Below, piece after piece: positions 17,709 through 25,858 of a stretch of 64,000 nucleotides of DNA. This stretch comes from CAZCGA01 sp964498075 (lineage in GTDB: Bacteria > Desulfobacterota > Binatia > HRBIN30), in contig CAZCGA010000002.1 of assembly GCA_964498075.1 (NCBI GenBank), forward strand, positions 62,001-126,000, written 5' to 3'. Within the stretch, counting starts at the first letter, position 1. Every line of letters starts with the position of its first letter. The translations under genes and the position numbers were made by a program. Under the pieces are notes generated by a model, which did no database searches, was not told the DNA's origin, and worked only from the letters and a program-made list of their open reading frames with translations.

Positions 17709-19241
17709 TCACGCCGTCAGCTTGGCCCAGTTGTCCCTGATGTAGTGCGCCGTACGATCGGCGATCGCCGCCGTCGAAATTTGCGGCGGCGCACCGAGCG
17801 ATGACGGGAAGACACTCATGTCGCACACGAACAGGTTCTGCAGCTCGTGCGACCGGCACCACGAGTTCACCACCGACCGCTGCGGATCCTCGCCCATCTT
17901 GCACGTGCTCTGCGGATGCGTCGACGCGAGCTGGATGTCGTTGGGACGCAGGCCGCGTTGGTCGATCGCCCGGAAATCATCGCCCGGCCGCAATACCAGC
18001 GGCGACGCGTATGGCACCACCACCCGCTTGGCGCCGCTGGCGAATAGGATCTCGGCGCAGTGTTTCATCCCTTCGATGAAGAGCTGGCGCTCCTTTTCTT
18101 TCACGCTGTAGGTGATTTCCGGTTTGCCGCTGCGGTCGACGCGCACCATGCCCGCCGATTCATCATGCATCAAGACGAGGATGCCGACCGTGCGGTGATA
18201 GTGCTTCATCAGCTCCCAATGGCCGCGCCCGAAGCCCGGCAGCTGCGACGCCGTCGCCACCGGGAAGCCATACACCGGCATCAGGATGTAGCCGCTGTTC
18301 GGGTCCTTCTCGAGGTTGATGAACTCGTCGACGTAGTAGCTCTGCGGAATCCCCCGATAGCCGTAGATGTCTTCATCGTAGATGCCGGCGAGCAAGACGC
18401 TGGGGTGCAGGTGCAGATTCTTGCCGACCTGCCCACTGCCATTGGCGATGCCGCTGTTCAGCAGGATCTGCGGCGAGTTGATGGCGCCAGCGGACAACAC
18501 CACCACTTGCGCGTCGACGTGCACTCGATGGCGTGGCCGTCGTAGCACGTCGACCACCGTCGCCTCGACCGACGTCACCCGCCTCCCGTCGGCCTGGATC
18601 TTCTGGACCGGACAATCTGCGTAGATGCGCGCGCCGGCCGTGGAGGCTGCAGGAACGTACGTAATAAGCATGCTCTGCTTCGCGTCGAAGGGGCACCCCA
18701 GCAGGCAGAACCCGCTCGTGGTGCAGTTCTCCCGATTGTGCTTCGACACCAGGCCGTGGTAGCCGAGCTTCTCGCAACCCTCGCGGATCTTGTTGTTCAG
18801 CGTGTTGATCTCGTGCGGCAGGATGTCCTTGACCTTGAGCATGCGCTCGACGCGCTCGAACGACGGCACCATCTGCTCGTAACCCAGGTCGCGCACGCCG
18901 TCCTCACGCCGCCACTTCTCCAGGATGGGCACGGGCGTGCGGAAGCAGTAGCAGAGGTTGTGCACCGTCGACCCGCCGATGTTGCGGCCTTGCAGGATGA
19001 TGATCGACTGGTCCGTGGTCGCACGCTGCCCCATGTCCTCGTAGAGCAACGGCATCATCTCGTCTTCGCGCTGGGTGAAGTCGTCCTTGGTGTAGTAACC
19101 GCCCTGCTCGAGCACGACGACGTCACGCCCAGCCTCAGCAAGCTCCTTGGCGACGACTGCGCCACCGGCGCCGGTGCCGATCACGCACACCTCGGCCTTC
19201 AGGTCGAGGTCTCCGGTGATCGCCGCGCCTTTGGTGATCAT
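17709..19241 (-). CDS. GMC-family FAD-dependent oxidoreductase
   Basis: 510 residues. The dinucleotide-binding motif GTGAGG is at 22-27, followed by VVLEQGG. The GMC flavin loop GRNIGGSTVHN lies near 95, and the C-terminus has STHPQSTCKMG with the conserved His and SVFPSSLGAPPQ. Family members oxidise alcohols, sugars or sterols. It contains a cysteine-rich stretch ENCTTSGFCLLGCPFDAK typical of bacterial GMC dehydrogenases that pair with a small subunit. The gene for such a subunit lies just upstream at 19466-20026. There is no signal peptide here, so export may depend on the Tat-exported partner. Substrate unknown. Confidence 0.93.
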   Translation of the reverse strand: MITKGAAITGDLDLKAEVCVIGTGAGGAVVAKELAEAGRDVVVLEQGGYYTKDDFTQREDEMMPLLYEDMGQRATTDQSIIILQGRNIGGSTVHNLCYCFRTPVPILEKWRREDGVRDLGYEQMVPSFERVERMLKVKDILPHEINTLNNKIREGCEKLGYHGLVSKHNRENCTTSGFCLLGCPFDAKQSMLITYVPAASTAGARIYADCPVQKIQADGRRVTSVEATVVDVLRRPRHRVHVDAQVVVLSAGAINSPQILLNSGIANGSGQVGKNLHLHPSVLLAGIYDEDIYGYRGIPQSYYVDEFINLEKDPNSGYILMPVYGFPVATASQLPGFGRGHWELMKHYHRTVGILVLMHDESAGMVRVDRSGKPEITYSVKEKERQLFIEGMKHCAEILFASGAKRVVVPYASPLVLRPGDDFRAIDQRGLRPNDIQLASTHPQSTCKMGEDPQRSVVNSWCRSHELQNLFVCDMSVFPSSLGAPPQISTAAIADRTAHYIRDNWAKLTA

Positions 19242-19292
19242 TTCGCTATCTCAGCGCGGGTTGACGCCCGCAACCCAATGACGAGCAGCAAA

Positions 19293-19405
19293 TCCGTTCG
19301 CCCCGAGTAGGAGCCCTCTTTTGGCTCCGTATCGAGGGGTGCGCGGCGGCACCGACCACGCCCCTCGATACGCGCCAGAAAAAGGCGCTACTCGGGACGA
19401 ACGGA
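19293..19405. repeat. 113-bp nested inverted-repeat element between operon partners
   Basis: Outer arms at 19293-19310 and 19388-19405 are 18 bases with one mismatch (CCCCGAGTAG against CTACTCGGGA). Inside are three further stems: GAGCC/GGCTC near 19311, CGTATCGAGGGG/CCCCTCGATACG in the middle, and a GCGCC/GGCGC pair near 19372. It would fold as a multi-arm cruciform. It separates the dehydrogenase small subunit from the GMC gene. Confidence 0.8.
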
Positions 19406-19457
19406 TGGTATCGCTTGGGAAACGCTTGCGTGCTGCGAGGATTCTGAACATTAGTAC

Positions 19458-19488
19458 CTCAGCACTCAGGACCCAGCACTTAGCACTC
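19458..19488. repeat. Short-period degenerate repeat at a gene end
   Basis: AGCACT recurs three times (CTCAGCACT, CCAGCACT, TTAGCACT) with a period near 8-15 bases. It encodes the last residues and stop of the gene at 19466-20026. Confidence 0.5.
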
Positions 19489-20026
19489 TCCTCGGTCGCG
19501 GCGCCCAGGGGCCGTCGTAGTGAATCGCCGCCCACGTCGCGTCTTGCGAGTAGTATCCCAGCATCGACAGGTTCTTCAGCGCACGGAACGCGAGCTGGCG
19601 CGTCGCGAAGCGGCTGTCCGCCCAGTCGCGGATGTAGTCGTCGCGTTCCTCGGGGGACATCCCGGTGAACGTCTTGAGCTTGAGCTGCAAGAGTGGCGGT
19701 CCCCACTGGAACAGCTGCAGTAGCCAGCGCAGCTGCGACTGGACCGCCGTGTCGAGCTGCGTGATGGTCTGGTCGATCGTCTCGACGGCGCGCGTGTCAC
19801 GCACCGCGGGCATGCCCTCCTCTCCCGCGAACACCATGCGTTCAACGATCGCTGTCAGAATCTCGGCTTCATGCGGCGTCAGGAAATGGAAGCCTGCGTC
19901 CGGAAGGGACGCCACCGCTACCGGACCCAAGCGGACCTGCGACAGCGTCAGCAAGCCGGCGCTCACCGCCGTGTACCTTAGGAATGACCGTCGCGACACT
20001 ACAGCGAACAGCCGCGGGTCCGCCAT
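19466..20026 (-). CDS. Tat-exported gluconate 2-dehydrogenase subunit 3-like protein
   Basis: 186 residues. A twin-arginine signal, SRRSFLRYTAVSAGLLTL, occupies residues 11-28. LTPHEAEILTAIVERM and the closing LGYYSQDATWAAIHYDGPW fit the gluconate 2-dehydrogenase subunit 3 family, small subunits of membrane-linked GMC dehydrogenases. With the GMC protein at 17709-19241 it likely forms a periplasmic dehydrogenase. A 113-bp inverted-repeat element now sits between the two genes. The last few residues come from a short repeat and may not be original. Confidence 0.85.
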   Translation of the reverse strand: MADPRLFAVVSRRSFLRYTAVSAGLLTLSQVRLGPVAVASLPDAGFHFLTPHEAEILTAIVERMVFAGEEGMPAVRDTRAVETIDQTITQLDTAVQSQLRWLLQLFQWGPPLLQLKLKTFTGMSPEERDDYIRDWADSRFATRQLAFRALKNLSMLGYYSQDATWAAIHYDGPWAPRPRRVLSAGS

Positions 20027-20130
20027 GGCGCCAGCTAACCGTGATCGGTTGCCATTTGCAAGTGAGGCGGCCGCCCGTTCGGTGCTGTCCGAATTGGGAC
20101 ACTGACCAGATAGCGCCGGTTCGCCCCGCG

Positions 20131-20272
20131 CCAGGGGCGTTGCCCGGGCGTTGCCCCTGGCTAACGTCTGGTCGCCCCTTCAGGGCTGCAGTGATTCAGA
20201 ATCGATTCGAACTCTCCAGGTTTTCAGCCCCGAACGGGGCGGCAAGACTTGAGCCCGGGGCATCGCCCCGGG
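20131..20272. repeat. Cluster of GC-rich hairpins
   Basis: At least four stems are packed here: CCAGGGGC/GCCCCTGG (20131-20160), GCCC/GGGC near 20174-20186, GCCCCGAACGGGGC (20227-20240) and CCCGGGGCATCGCCCCGGG (20254-20272). They fill the 306-base gap between the convergent-side end of the PLP enzyme gene and the start of the Tat protein gene. I see no reading frame or tRNA. Confidence 0.65.
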
Positions 20273-20332
20273 TGGGGGCGGCGCAATCCAAACTAGGACT
20301 GTTCACCGCAAATCAGGACAGTACCACACGGC

Positions 20333-21463
20333 TCACGCCGGCACGGTGGGGCCCGTGAAGAACTGATGAAACGCACGCGGCAGCTGCCGATAGTCCGGCA
20401 GAGGACCGAGGTGCACCGCCGGATCGATACTGCTGTAGGTGTTCCAGAACAGCACCGGACCGGCGCGGAAAACCGGATCGCGTGCGGCGTCGATCATTCC
20501 CGCGAGGCACTTCGCCGTGTAGGTGGTTTCGAGCGGAATCCCTTCCAACTGCGCCATCAAATCGCGCGCCCGGCAGGCCGCCTCGGTCGGCGCACCATAC
20601 CCCGGACCGACGTACCCGTGGATGATCTTGAAGTCATCGACCGTGATGGGCGTCGACGGGACAGCCGGCGCACGCTCGCGCAGCAACCCTAGGCTCTTGG
20701 TCGCCAGCTTCGCCAACTTCTCGGGCGACGGCGGCAGGATGTCGGTCACCAGCACGCCGGCCACGCGCGCGCGCAGGCCTGCAAGCTTCAGCCCGAGCAC
20801 GAGGCCGGCAACCGTTCCGCCGCTACCGGTCGCGACGAAGATCCAATCCGGCTCCGGAATCTCACCGCCAGCAACCTGCTCCTGCAGCTCGAACGCGGCA
20901 TTCACGTAGCCGAGGGTCCCGAGCGGTGAGGTTCCGCCGGTGGGGATGATGTAGGGCAGCTCGCCGCGTAACAGCTCGCGGCCACACAGGCGCAGCGCCC
21001 GCGCCGTCACGCGCGCCACCGTCGACGCGTAGTGCAGCTCCGCACCTGCAGCCTGGTCCAGCAACAGGCAGTGCCGGACGTGATCGGTGACCGGCTGATT
21101 GAGCAACACGAGAATCGTACGCAATCCCACGGAACGCGCACAGATCGTGGTCGCGAGGCCGTGGTGCGTACCAATGCCGCCGAAGGTCATTACTGCCGTC
21201 TTGCGATCAGCGAGCACATCCCCCAGCAGGAACTCCAGCTTGCGCGGCTTGTTGCCGCCGTACAGCTCACTCGTCTCATCGTCCCGTTTCACCCAGAGCC
21301 GGGGGATCCCGAGTGCCTCACCGAGCCGAGCGAGCCGATGCACACGCGTCGGCAGCCTCGTGAGCCGAACGCGCGGCAGCTGCCCGCGCAGCGCCGGAAA
21401 GCGCCGCTCGATCGCCAGCGCGTCGTCCACGGGCTGCAGGGGCTGGTGCGTCGCTTCGGCCAC
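20333..21463 (-). CDS. PLP-dependent D-cysteine desulfhydrase / ACC deaminase-like enzyme
   Basis: 376 residues if the GTG at 21461-21463 is used; the frame runs up to a GTG at 21553 that would overlap the upstream gene by 25 bases. WVKRDDETSELYGGNKPRKLEFLL holds the PLP-binding lysine. FGGIGTHHGLATT is the region that binds the substrate carboxylate, with Thr-His-His where the family usually has Ser-Asn-His. GSGGTVAGLVLGL is the phosphate-binding loop. Such enzymes deaminate D-cysteine or 1-aminocyclopropane-1-carboxylate, or a related amino acid; the substrate cannot be fixed from sequence. Family lengths are about 330-340, so the N-terminal 35 residues may be extra. Confidence 0.88.
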   Translation of the reverse strand: MAEATHQPLQPVDDALAIERRFPALRGQLPRVRLTRLPTRVHRLARLGEALGIPRLWVKRDDETSELYGGNKPRKLEFLLGDVLADRKTAVMTFGGIGTHHGLATTICARSVGLRTILVLLNQPVTDHVRHCLLLDQAAGAELHYASTVARVTARALRLCGRELLRGELPYIIPTGGTSPLGTLGYVNAAFELQEQVAGGEIPEPDWIFVATGSGGTVAGLVLGLKLAGLRARVAGVLVTDILPPSPEKLAKLATKSLGLLRERAPAVPSTPITVDDFKIIHGYVGPGYGAPTEAACRARDLMAQLEGIPLETTYTAKCLAGMIDAARDPVFRAGPVLFWNTYSSIDPAVHLGPLPDYRQLPRAFHQFFTGPTVPA

Positions 21464-21528
21464 GATGCGAACGGTACTAGCACGCAGGACAGAACGGTTC
21501 GAGGGTCCTGCCGCTAACGGCGGAACGC

Positions 21529-23166
21529 TCAGAACCGCGTCGGGTCGACACACTGGATCGTGAGCGTGTCTTTGTCTGTTGCGCGCTTGCCAGTCGTACC
21601 CGGTCGGATGCCGCGCAACTTCTGCTTGAGCTTGTACGTGGTGATCCGTCTGCTTGCCGGCAGCGCCAGATCCACCGGCCCCACGGTCGCGTCAACCGGG
21701 CCACTGAGTGCCGCGATCAACGGTCCGAAGATCGGAGCCAGGTCGATGGCGTGTCGTCCCTGAGTGAGGCGACCGGCATATGAGCCGGTGTCGACGCTCG
21801 GGCTGTGCGGGTCGGTTCCCGATGGGACGCGATTGCAGCCGCCACGATTGATGCCCAGTGTCACGGACACCGTGCATTGCCCTACAGTGGTATCCGCGTC
21901 GGGCACGCAGTGTCGCCGCAACCCTTGCGGGAGATTCGCCGGGAACTGCGTGCAGTCCGCAAGCCCATCGACGACCACAGTCTTCTTGCCGAGCAAGCCG
22001 CCCGCGACGGTGATCAGCCCGTCCGAACGCATCTGTCCGCCACCACACACGTCGGTTGTCGCCACCGCGAACTTTGAGAACCCGCTCACCTTCGCGCATG
22101 CCTTGCCGGTCGTCGGATCTGTGCGGGAAGTCCGGTCGACGAAGGCGCGATTCATCGGGCTGCTGCCCTCCCCGTGCAGGACGCGAACCGGTCGGACCTC
22201 CGATGCGTCCGTGATCTTCGGCATCGGCAGACAGACCTCGATACTCGGGCTCGATGGCAACACCGCGTCCGTGGTGACTTCGACGAACCGCTCATCACCG
22301 CCCTGGAAGAACGGCACCGGACCCGCGCCATGATCGATCGCGGTCGTACCCCGAACCGGAAGCTCCATTCCGGCGGGAATCGTACCGTGGGCATCACCCA
22401 ACGTCGTCACGTGCAGCTCACCCGCCGCGGCGATGCCGTTTTCGAAGGTGACTTCGACTTCCGGTACGTCGCCGTCCGGATTGTCGACGGGCACGTGATG
22501 GCCGTCGTCATCGTCACCGCCCTTTCCCGGCGTCGGCTTCACTGTCGGCTCCGGCGAAGGGTCGACCTTCACCTTCTGCACCGCGCGCATGGTGAAGTCG
22601 CCACTATAGAAGCGGAAGAAACCCGTCTCATCCGGCGCCAGCGCTTTCGCCAGGCCATTGGCGCTGAACTCGAAGTTCTCGCACAGAGTCAGGAAGTCGT
22701 CCTGGCGCGTCGTCGAGCAGCGCGCGGTCGCCACGAACTGAAAGGGATCCCCTTCACTGATGCCCGGCTTGTGATCCATGTATTCGCCGTTGATCTCGAT
22801 CCACTGGAAGTCGCCGGCTTCGTTGACCGCGGTCTTCGTGAACGTCCCGCCTTCATCGGGCACGCACTGGATGTCGCCAGTTCCCAAGAACTCGCCGAGC
22901 ACGGAGAAATTGATCTCGAGCTTGTCTCCCGGGTCGACCTTGCCGTCGTGGTTCTTCGAGAGGGGGATCGTGAACGTCTTGTCGTCGAAGCGGAACTTTG
23001 CCGTGTAACTGCCCCCGCCTTCGGAACAGCGGAAGTCGTCGCCGAGCAAGCTGTCGAACGTCCCCTGCCCCGCCTCGACGGCGCCGGCGCGCTGCGCATT
23101 CGCACACAGGGTCGCGAGAACGAGGACTACCCACGCATATGTCGGGTGCCTCGGTATCGATCTCAT
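21529..23166 (-). CDS. Secreted two-domain protein of unknown function
   Basis: 545 residues with a signal peptide (basic start, hydrophobic core, cleavage near AGAVEA at about 29). Residues 30-205 form a cysteine-containing beta-rich domain. A charged Pro/Glu/Asp linker with a GGDDDDGHH stretch at about 215-235 leads to a second beta-rich domain with a repeated Cys pattern. The end, KDTLTIQC, resembles the C-terminal strand of the other surface proteins in this window (DTDTVRLYC, LSQLRLSC). No enzyme motif is seen. It is likely an envelope or extracellular protein. Confidence 0.8.
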   Translation of the reverse strand: MRSIPRHPTYAWVVLVLATLCANAQRAGAVEAGQGTFDSLLGDDFRCSEGGGSYTAKFRFDDKTFTIPLSKNHDGKVDPGDKLEINFSVLGEFLGTGDIQCVPDEGGTFTKTAVNEAGDFQWIEINGEYMDHKPGISEGDPFQFVATARCSTTRQDDFLTLCENFEFSANGLAKALAPDETGFFRFYSGDFTMRAVQKVKVDPSPEPTVKPTPGKGGDDDDGHHVPVDNPDGDVPEVEVTFENGIAAAGELHVTTLGDAHGTIPAGMELPVRGTTAIDHGAGPVPFFQGGDERFVEVTTDAVLPSSPSIEVCLPMPKITDASEVRPVRVLHGEGSSPMNRAFVDRTSRTDPTTGKACAKVSGFSKFAVATTDVCGGGQMRSDGLITVAGGLLGKKTVVVDGLADCTQFPANLPQGLRRHCVPDADTTVGQCTVSVTLGINRGGCNRVPSGTDPHSPSVDTGSYAGRLTQGRHAIDLAPIFGPLIAALSGPVDATVGPVDLALPASRRITTYKLKQKLRGIRPGTTGKRATDKDTLTIQCVDPTRF

Positions 23167-23297
23167 AGCCCCTCCCGGTCCGCGGACCTGCTATGACTGA
23201 CGGCGACCAGTTGAACGGTGCAAGTATCCGCCAACCCGTGCACCCCAGTCAAGCGTCGCCCTGACTCACAAACCGGGCGCGGCTTCGACGCTACGAT

Positions 23298-24605
23298 TCA
23301 GATCAGCGCGCCGAGCTCTGCCAGCTGAGCCCGTAACGCGCCCGAGTCGATCCCGGGCAACGCGGCTTTGTCACCGGCCACTTTGGCAGCCGCCGCTGCG
23401 GCCTGGCCTTCGCTCATGCATGGGCCGATGACACGGACCGAGGCGAAGGCGGCGCGCTTGGCGGAGATGCAGCGGCCGGCGACCAGCAGGTTGTCGATCT
23501 CGCGTGGCACGAGACAGCGATAGGGCACGGTGTAGTACAAACCCTGATCGAGGAACTTCCAGATGGTCTCGCCGCCGGCAACGTGCAGCTCGACCGGCCA
23601 CGCCGAGCGGCAGATGCCGTCGTCGAACTTGCGGCCGCCGAGCACGTCGTCCTCTTCGAGCTGATAGCGTCCGACGATCTTGCGCGTCTCCCGGATGCCG
23701 AGCCGCGGCGCCGTGTCGGAGAGAAAGGCTTCGGCAAAGCCGGGCATGTGACGGATGAGGAAGTCCGCCAGTCGCGCCGCCTGCTCGCGCCCGATCATTT
23801 CTCCGAGCGTCAGCTCGTCGGCCTCGCAGGCATCCAGAGCGCGATCACCAACGCCGACGCGGCTCATGGCGATCAACACCTCGCCGGTGCGTCCGGTGGG
23901 AATGATGTTCCCCGACTTGCGCGGCAACCCTTCCTGCTGGAAGTGCTCTTCGATCAGGGCATTGAGCTTGCCGAAGTCGCTGAGCGCCGCTACGAGGTCG
24001 ACGTGCTGCATGTAGAACATCATCGACGGATACTGGATCGCCTCACCCCGCATCGTCTCGACGCCCGCGGCACGGGCCAATGCGGCGTCGCCGCTGGCAT
24101 CGATGTAGTGCCGCGCACACAGGGCAATGCGTCCCGAGCGTGTCTGCACGCTCACGCCGCGAACCTCGCGCTCGGCGACGACAGCCTGCAGGAAGCGCGC
24201 GTGCAAGTAGACCTTCAGCCTCGCTTCACCGCGCACCAGCTCATCGAGCAGCCGCTTCAAGCCCCACGGCACATACGGCACCGCGGCAGTGACCTTGAAC
24301 GGCACCGGACCGTAACACATGCCGCGGCTCTGCAGCTTCTGCATGACTTCCATCGGATAGCCCCCCACGACCGGCGCGAGCTCGCCAGCCGCGTCGCGGT
24401 AGAAGAAGCCGCAGAACGTCCCGACGCAGCCGCCGGTCGACATGCCGCCGAAGAACGGGAACTCCTCGACCAGCACCGTCTGCAGCCCCAGCCGCGCCGC
24501 GGTGACCGCCGCCGCCACTCCCGCCGAGCCGCCACCGATGACGACGACATCGGCCTCTTCCTTCACCTCGATCTCCTCGGCCGGGACCAGAATCTTCCGC
24601 GCCAT
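23298..24605 (-). CDS. FAD-dependent oxidoreductase (FAD_oxidored family)
   Basis: 435 residues from the ATG at 24603-24605; the open frame extends 44 codons further, but that part is rich in Arg/Thr and overlaps the exbB promoter region. VVVIGGGSAGVAAAVTAARLG is a textbook FAD/NAD motif beginning near residue 20, followed by VEEFPFFGGMSTGGCVG. The C-terminus has LLVAGRCISAKRAAFASVRVIG, typical of the FAD-dependent oxidoreductases related to HdrA-like and thiamine-thiazole proteins. Soluble; substrate unknown. It is divergent from the ExbB operon. Confidence 0.88.
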   Translation of the reverse strand: MARKILVPAEEIEVKEEADVVVIGGGSAGVAAAVTAARLGLQTVLVEEFPFFGGMSTGGCVGTFCGFFYRDAAGELAPVVGGYPMEVMQKLQSRGMCYGPVPFKVTAAVPYVPWGLKRLLDELVRGEARLKVYLHARFLQAVVAEREVRGVSVQTRSGRIALCARHYIDASGDAALARAAGVETMRGEAIQYPSMMFYMQHVDLVAALSDFGKLNALIEEHFQQEGLPRKSGNIIPTGRTGEVLIAMSRVGVGDRALDACEADELTLGEMIGREQAARLADFLIRHMPGFAEAFLSDTAPRLGIRETRKIVGRYQLEEDDVLGGRKFDDGICRSAWPVELHVAGGETIWKFLDQGLYYTVPYRCLVPREIDNLLVAGRCISAKRAAFASVRVIGPCMSEGQAAAAAAKVAGDKAALPGIDSGALRAQLAELGALI

Positions 24606-24756
24606 CGCGCCGGGAGTCTGGAACCAAGCGTTGGGCAAGTCAACGCTATCGTGAGTCGTGTTCGTCGAAACCCGACCCTCGTGGCGGCGCAGGCGTTCCG
24701 CCTGCGTCTTGGTTTTCACGAACACGCACACGCCCACGTCCTCTTCTTCCCCCGAA

Positions 24757-24785
24757 TTGCGCCCCCGGCAAGGCTAGGCTATAGC
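24757..24785 (+). promoter_or_regulatory. Candidate promoter of the ExbB-ExbD-AAA operon
   Basis: TTGCGC at 24757-24762 and TATAGC at 24780-24785 are 17 bases apart, 13 bases before the ATG at 24799. If used, the leader would be only a few bases long. Confidence 0.4.
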
Positions 24786-24798
24786 TAGATTCCAAGTA

Positions 24799-25458
24799 AT
24801 GAACGGTCGCGATTTTCTCACGCTCATCGAGAACGGCGGGGTAGTCATGTACCCGCTGCTCCTGTGTTCCGTCGTCAGCATCGCCGTCATCATCGAGCGC
24901 CTGTGGACGATTGTCCGGGCGGCGCGCGCGGCGGCACGGCTGCACCAGTTGGTCATCGAAGCCACCGACGAAGGGAGTATCACCGACGCCATGGCCATCA
25001 GCCGGCGCGATACCTCCCCGTTGGGCGCCGTGTACAAGGCCGTGCTCAGCCAAGTGGAGGCGGACAGCGACACCCGTGGTCGCATCGCGCTACGGCGTCA
25101 CGCCCAGACGACGCGCGCGCTGAAACGCTACGTCTGGCTGCTCGGCACCGTCGGCAGTCTGGCCCCGTTCATCGGCCTCTTCGGCACGGTGCTCGGTATC
25201 ATCCGGGCCTTCGAAAGCATGGCGGCCACGGGCTCCGGAGGCTTCGGGGTGGTGGCTGCGGGGATCTCCGAAGCGCTCATCGCCACCGCCGGTGGCTTGC
25301 TGGTCGGTGTGCTGTCGATCTTCGCCTATAACGCCTTCACGGTGCGCATCGGCAACCTCTCGGCGCTCTGGCGCGAGTGGACCGATGAGCTGCTCGTGTT
25401 CCTTGCCCAGCCCCGTGCACGCGAAGGGAGCATCAGTCGTGTCGCTCAGTCCCGTTGA
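24799..25458 (+). CDS. MotA/TolQ/ExbB proton-channel protein
   Basis: 219 residues with three predicted membrane segments: about 17-35, 110-135 and 150-175. APFIGLFGTVLGIIRAF and GISEALIATAGGLLVG are the conserved TM2/TM3 signatures of the ExbB/TolQ family. With an ExbD-type partner it uses the proton gradient to drive a periplasmic or outer-membrane process. The next gene begins within its last 20 bases and encodes the ExbD partner. No TonB or TolA gene follows; an AAA+ ATPase does. Confidence 0.93.
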   Translation: MNGRDFLTLIENGGVVMYPLLLCSVVSIAVIIERLWTIVRAARAAARLHQLVIEATDEGSITDAMAISRRDTSPLGAVYKAVLSQVEADSDTRGRIALRRHAQTTRALKRYVWLLGTVGSLAPFIGLFGTVLGIIRAFESMAATGSGGFGVVAAGISEALIATAGGLLVGVLSIFAYNAFTVRIGNLSALWREWTDELLVFLAQPRAREGSISRVAQSR

Positions 25459-25855
25459 AGTGGAAGACACCGACATCGTCGCCGAGATCAACGTCACACC
25501 GCTCACCGACATCTTCCTCGTGCTGCTCATCATCTTCATGGTGACCAGCACGGCGCTCACGCAGCAAGGCACCAAGGTGAACTTGCCGCGCGCCGGAGCG
25601 GGCGGAGCCGAGCCGTCGGGGATCATCATCACCGCGACCGCCGATCATCGCATCGAGCTCAACGGCAAGCCGATACCCTTGGAGGGCCTGCGCGCCGCCC
25701 TCGAAGCCAGTTTGCAACACAGTCCGCAGCACAACGTCATCCTGCAAGGTGACCGCAGCGTCGTGCTGGAACAAGCGGTGCAGATCATGACGATTGCGAA
25801 GGAGGCCGGCGCCGAGAGGATCTCCATCGCCACGGCACCGCCCGAAAAGAAGTGA
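25439..25855 (+). CDS. ExbD/TolR-family biopolymer transport protein
   Basis: 138 residues from the GTG at 25439, which has AAGGGAG 8 bases upstream. EINVTPLTDIFLVLLIIFMV is the single membrane segment with the conserved Asp needed for proton flow. The rest is the periplasmic domain with the IELNGKPI and QGDRSV stretches typical of ExbD. It overlaps the ExbB gene by 20 bases, so the two are translationally coupled. Confidence 0.93.
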   Translation: MSLSPVEVEDTDIVAEINVTPLTDIFLVLLIIFMVTSTALTQQGTKVNLPRAGAGGAEPSGIIITATADHRIELNGKPIPLEGLRAALEASLQHSPQHNVILQGDRSVVLEQAVQIMTIAKEAGAERISIATAPPEKK

Positions 25856-25858
25856 CCG

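Noticed and set aside
23298..24737. Longer form of the FAD oxidoreductase starting at 24737
   Set aside because: The extra 44 residues are Arg/Thr-rich, have no family match and overlap the divergent promoter region.
24799..25855. Zorya-type defence motor (ZorA/ZorB)
   Set aside because: The second protein is a standard ExbD with no OmpA-like domain, the first lacks a long helical tail, and no ZorC/ZorD/ZorE partner follows.
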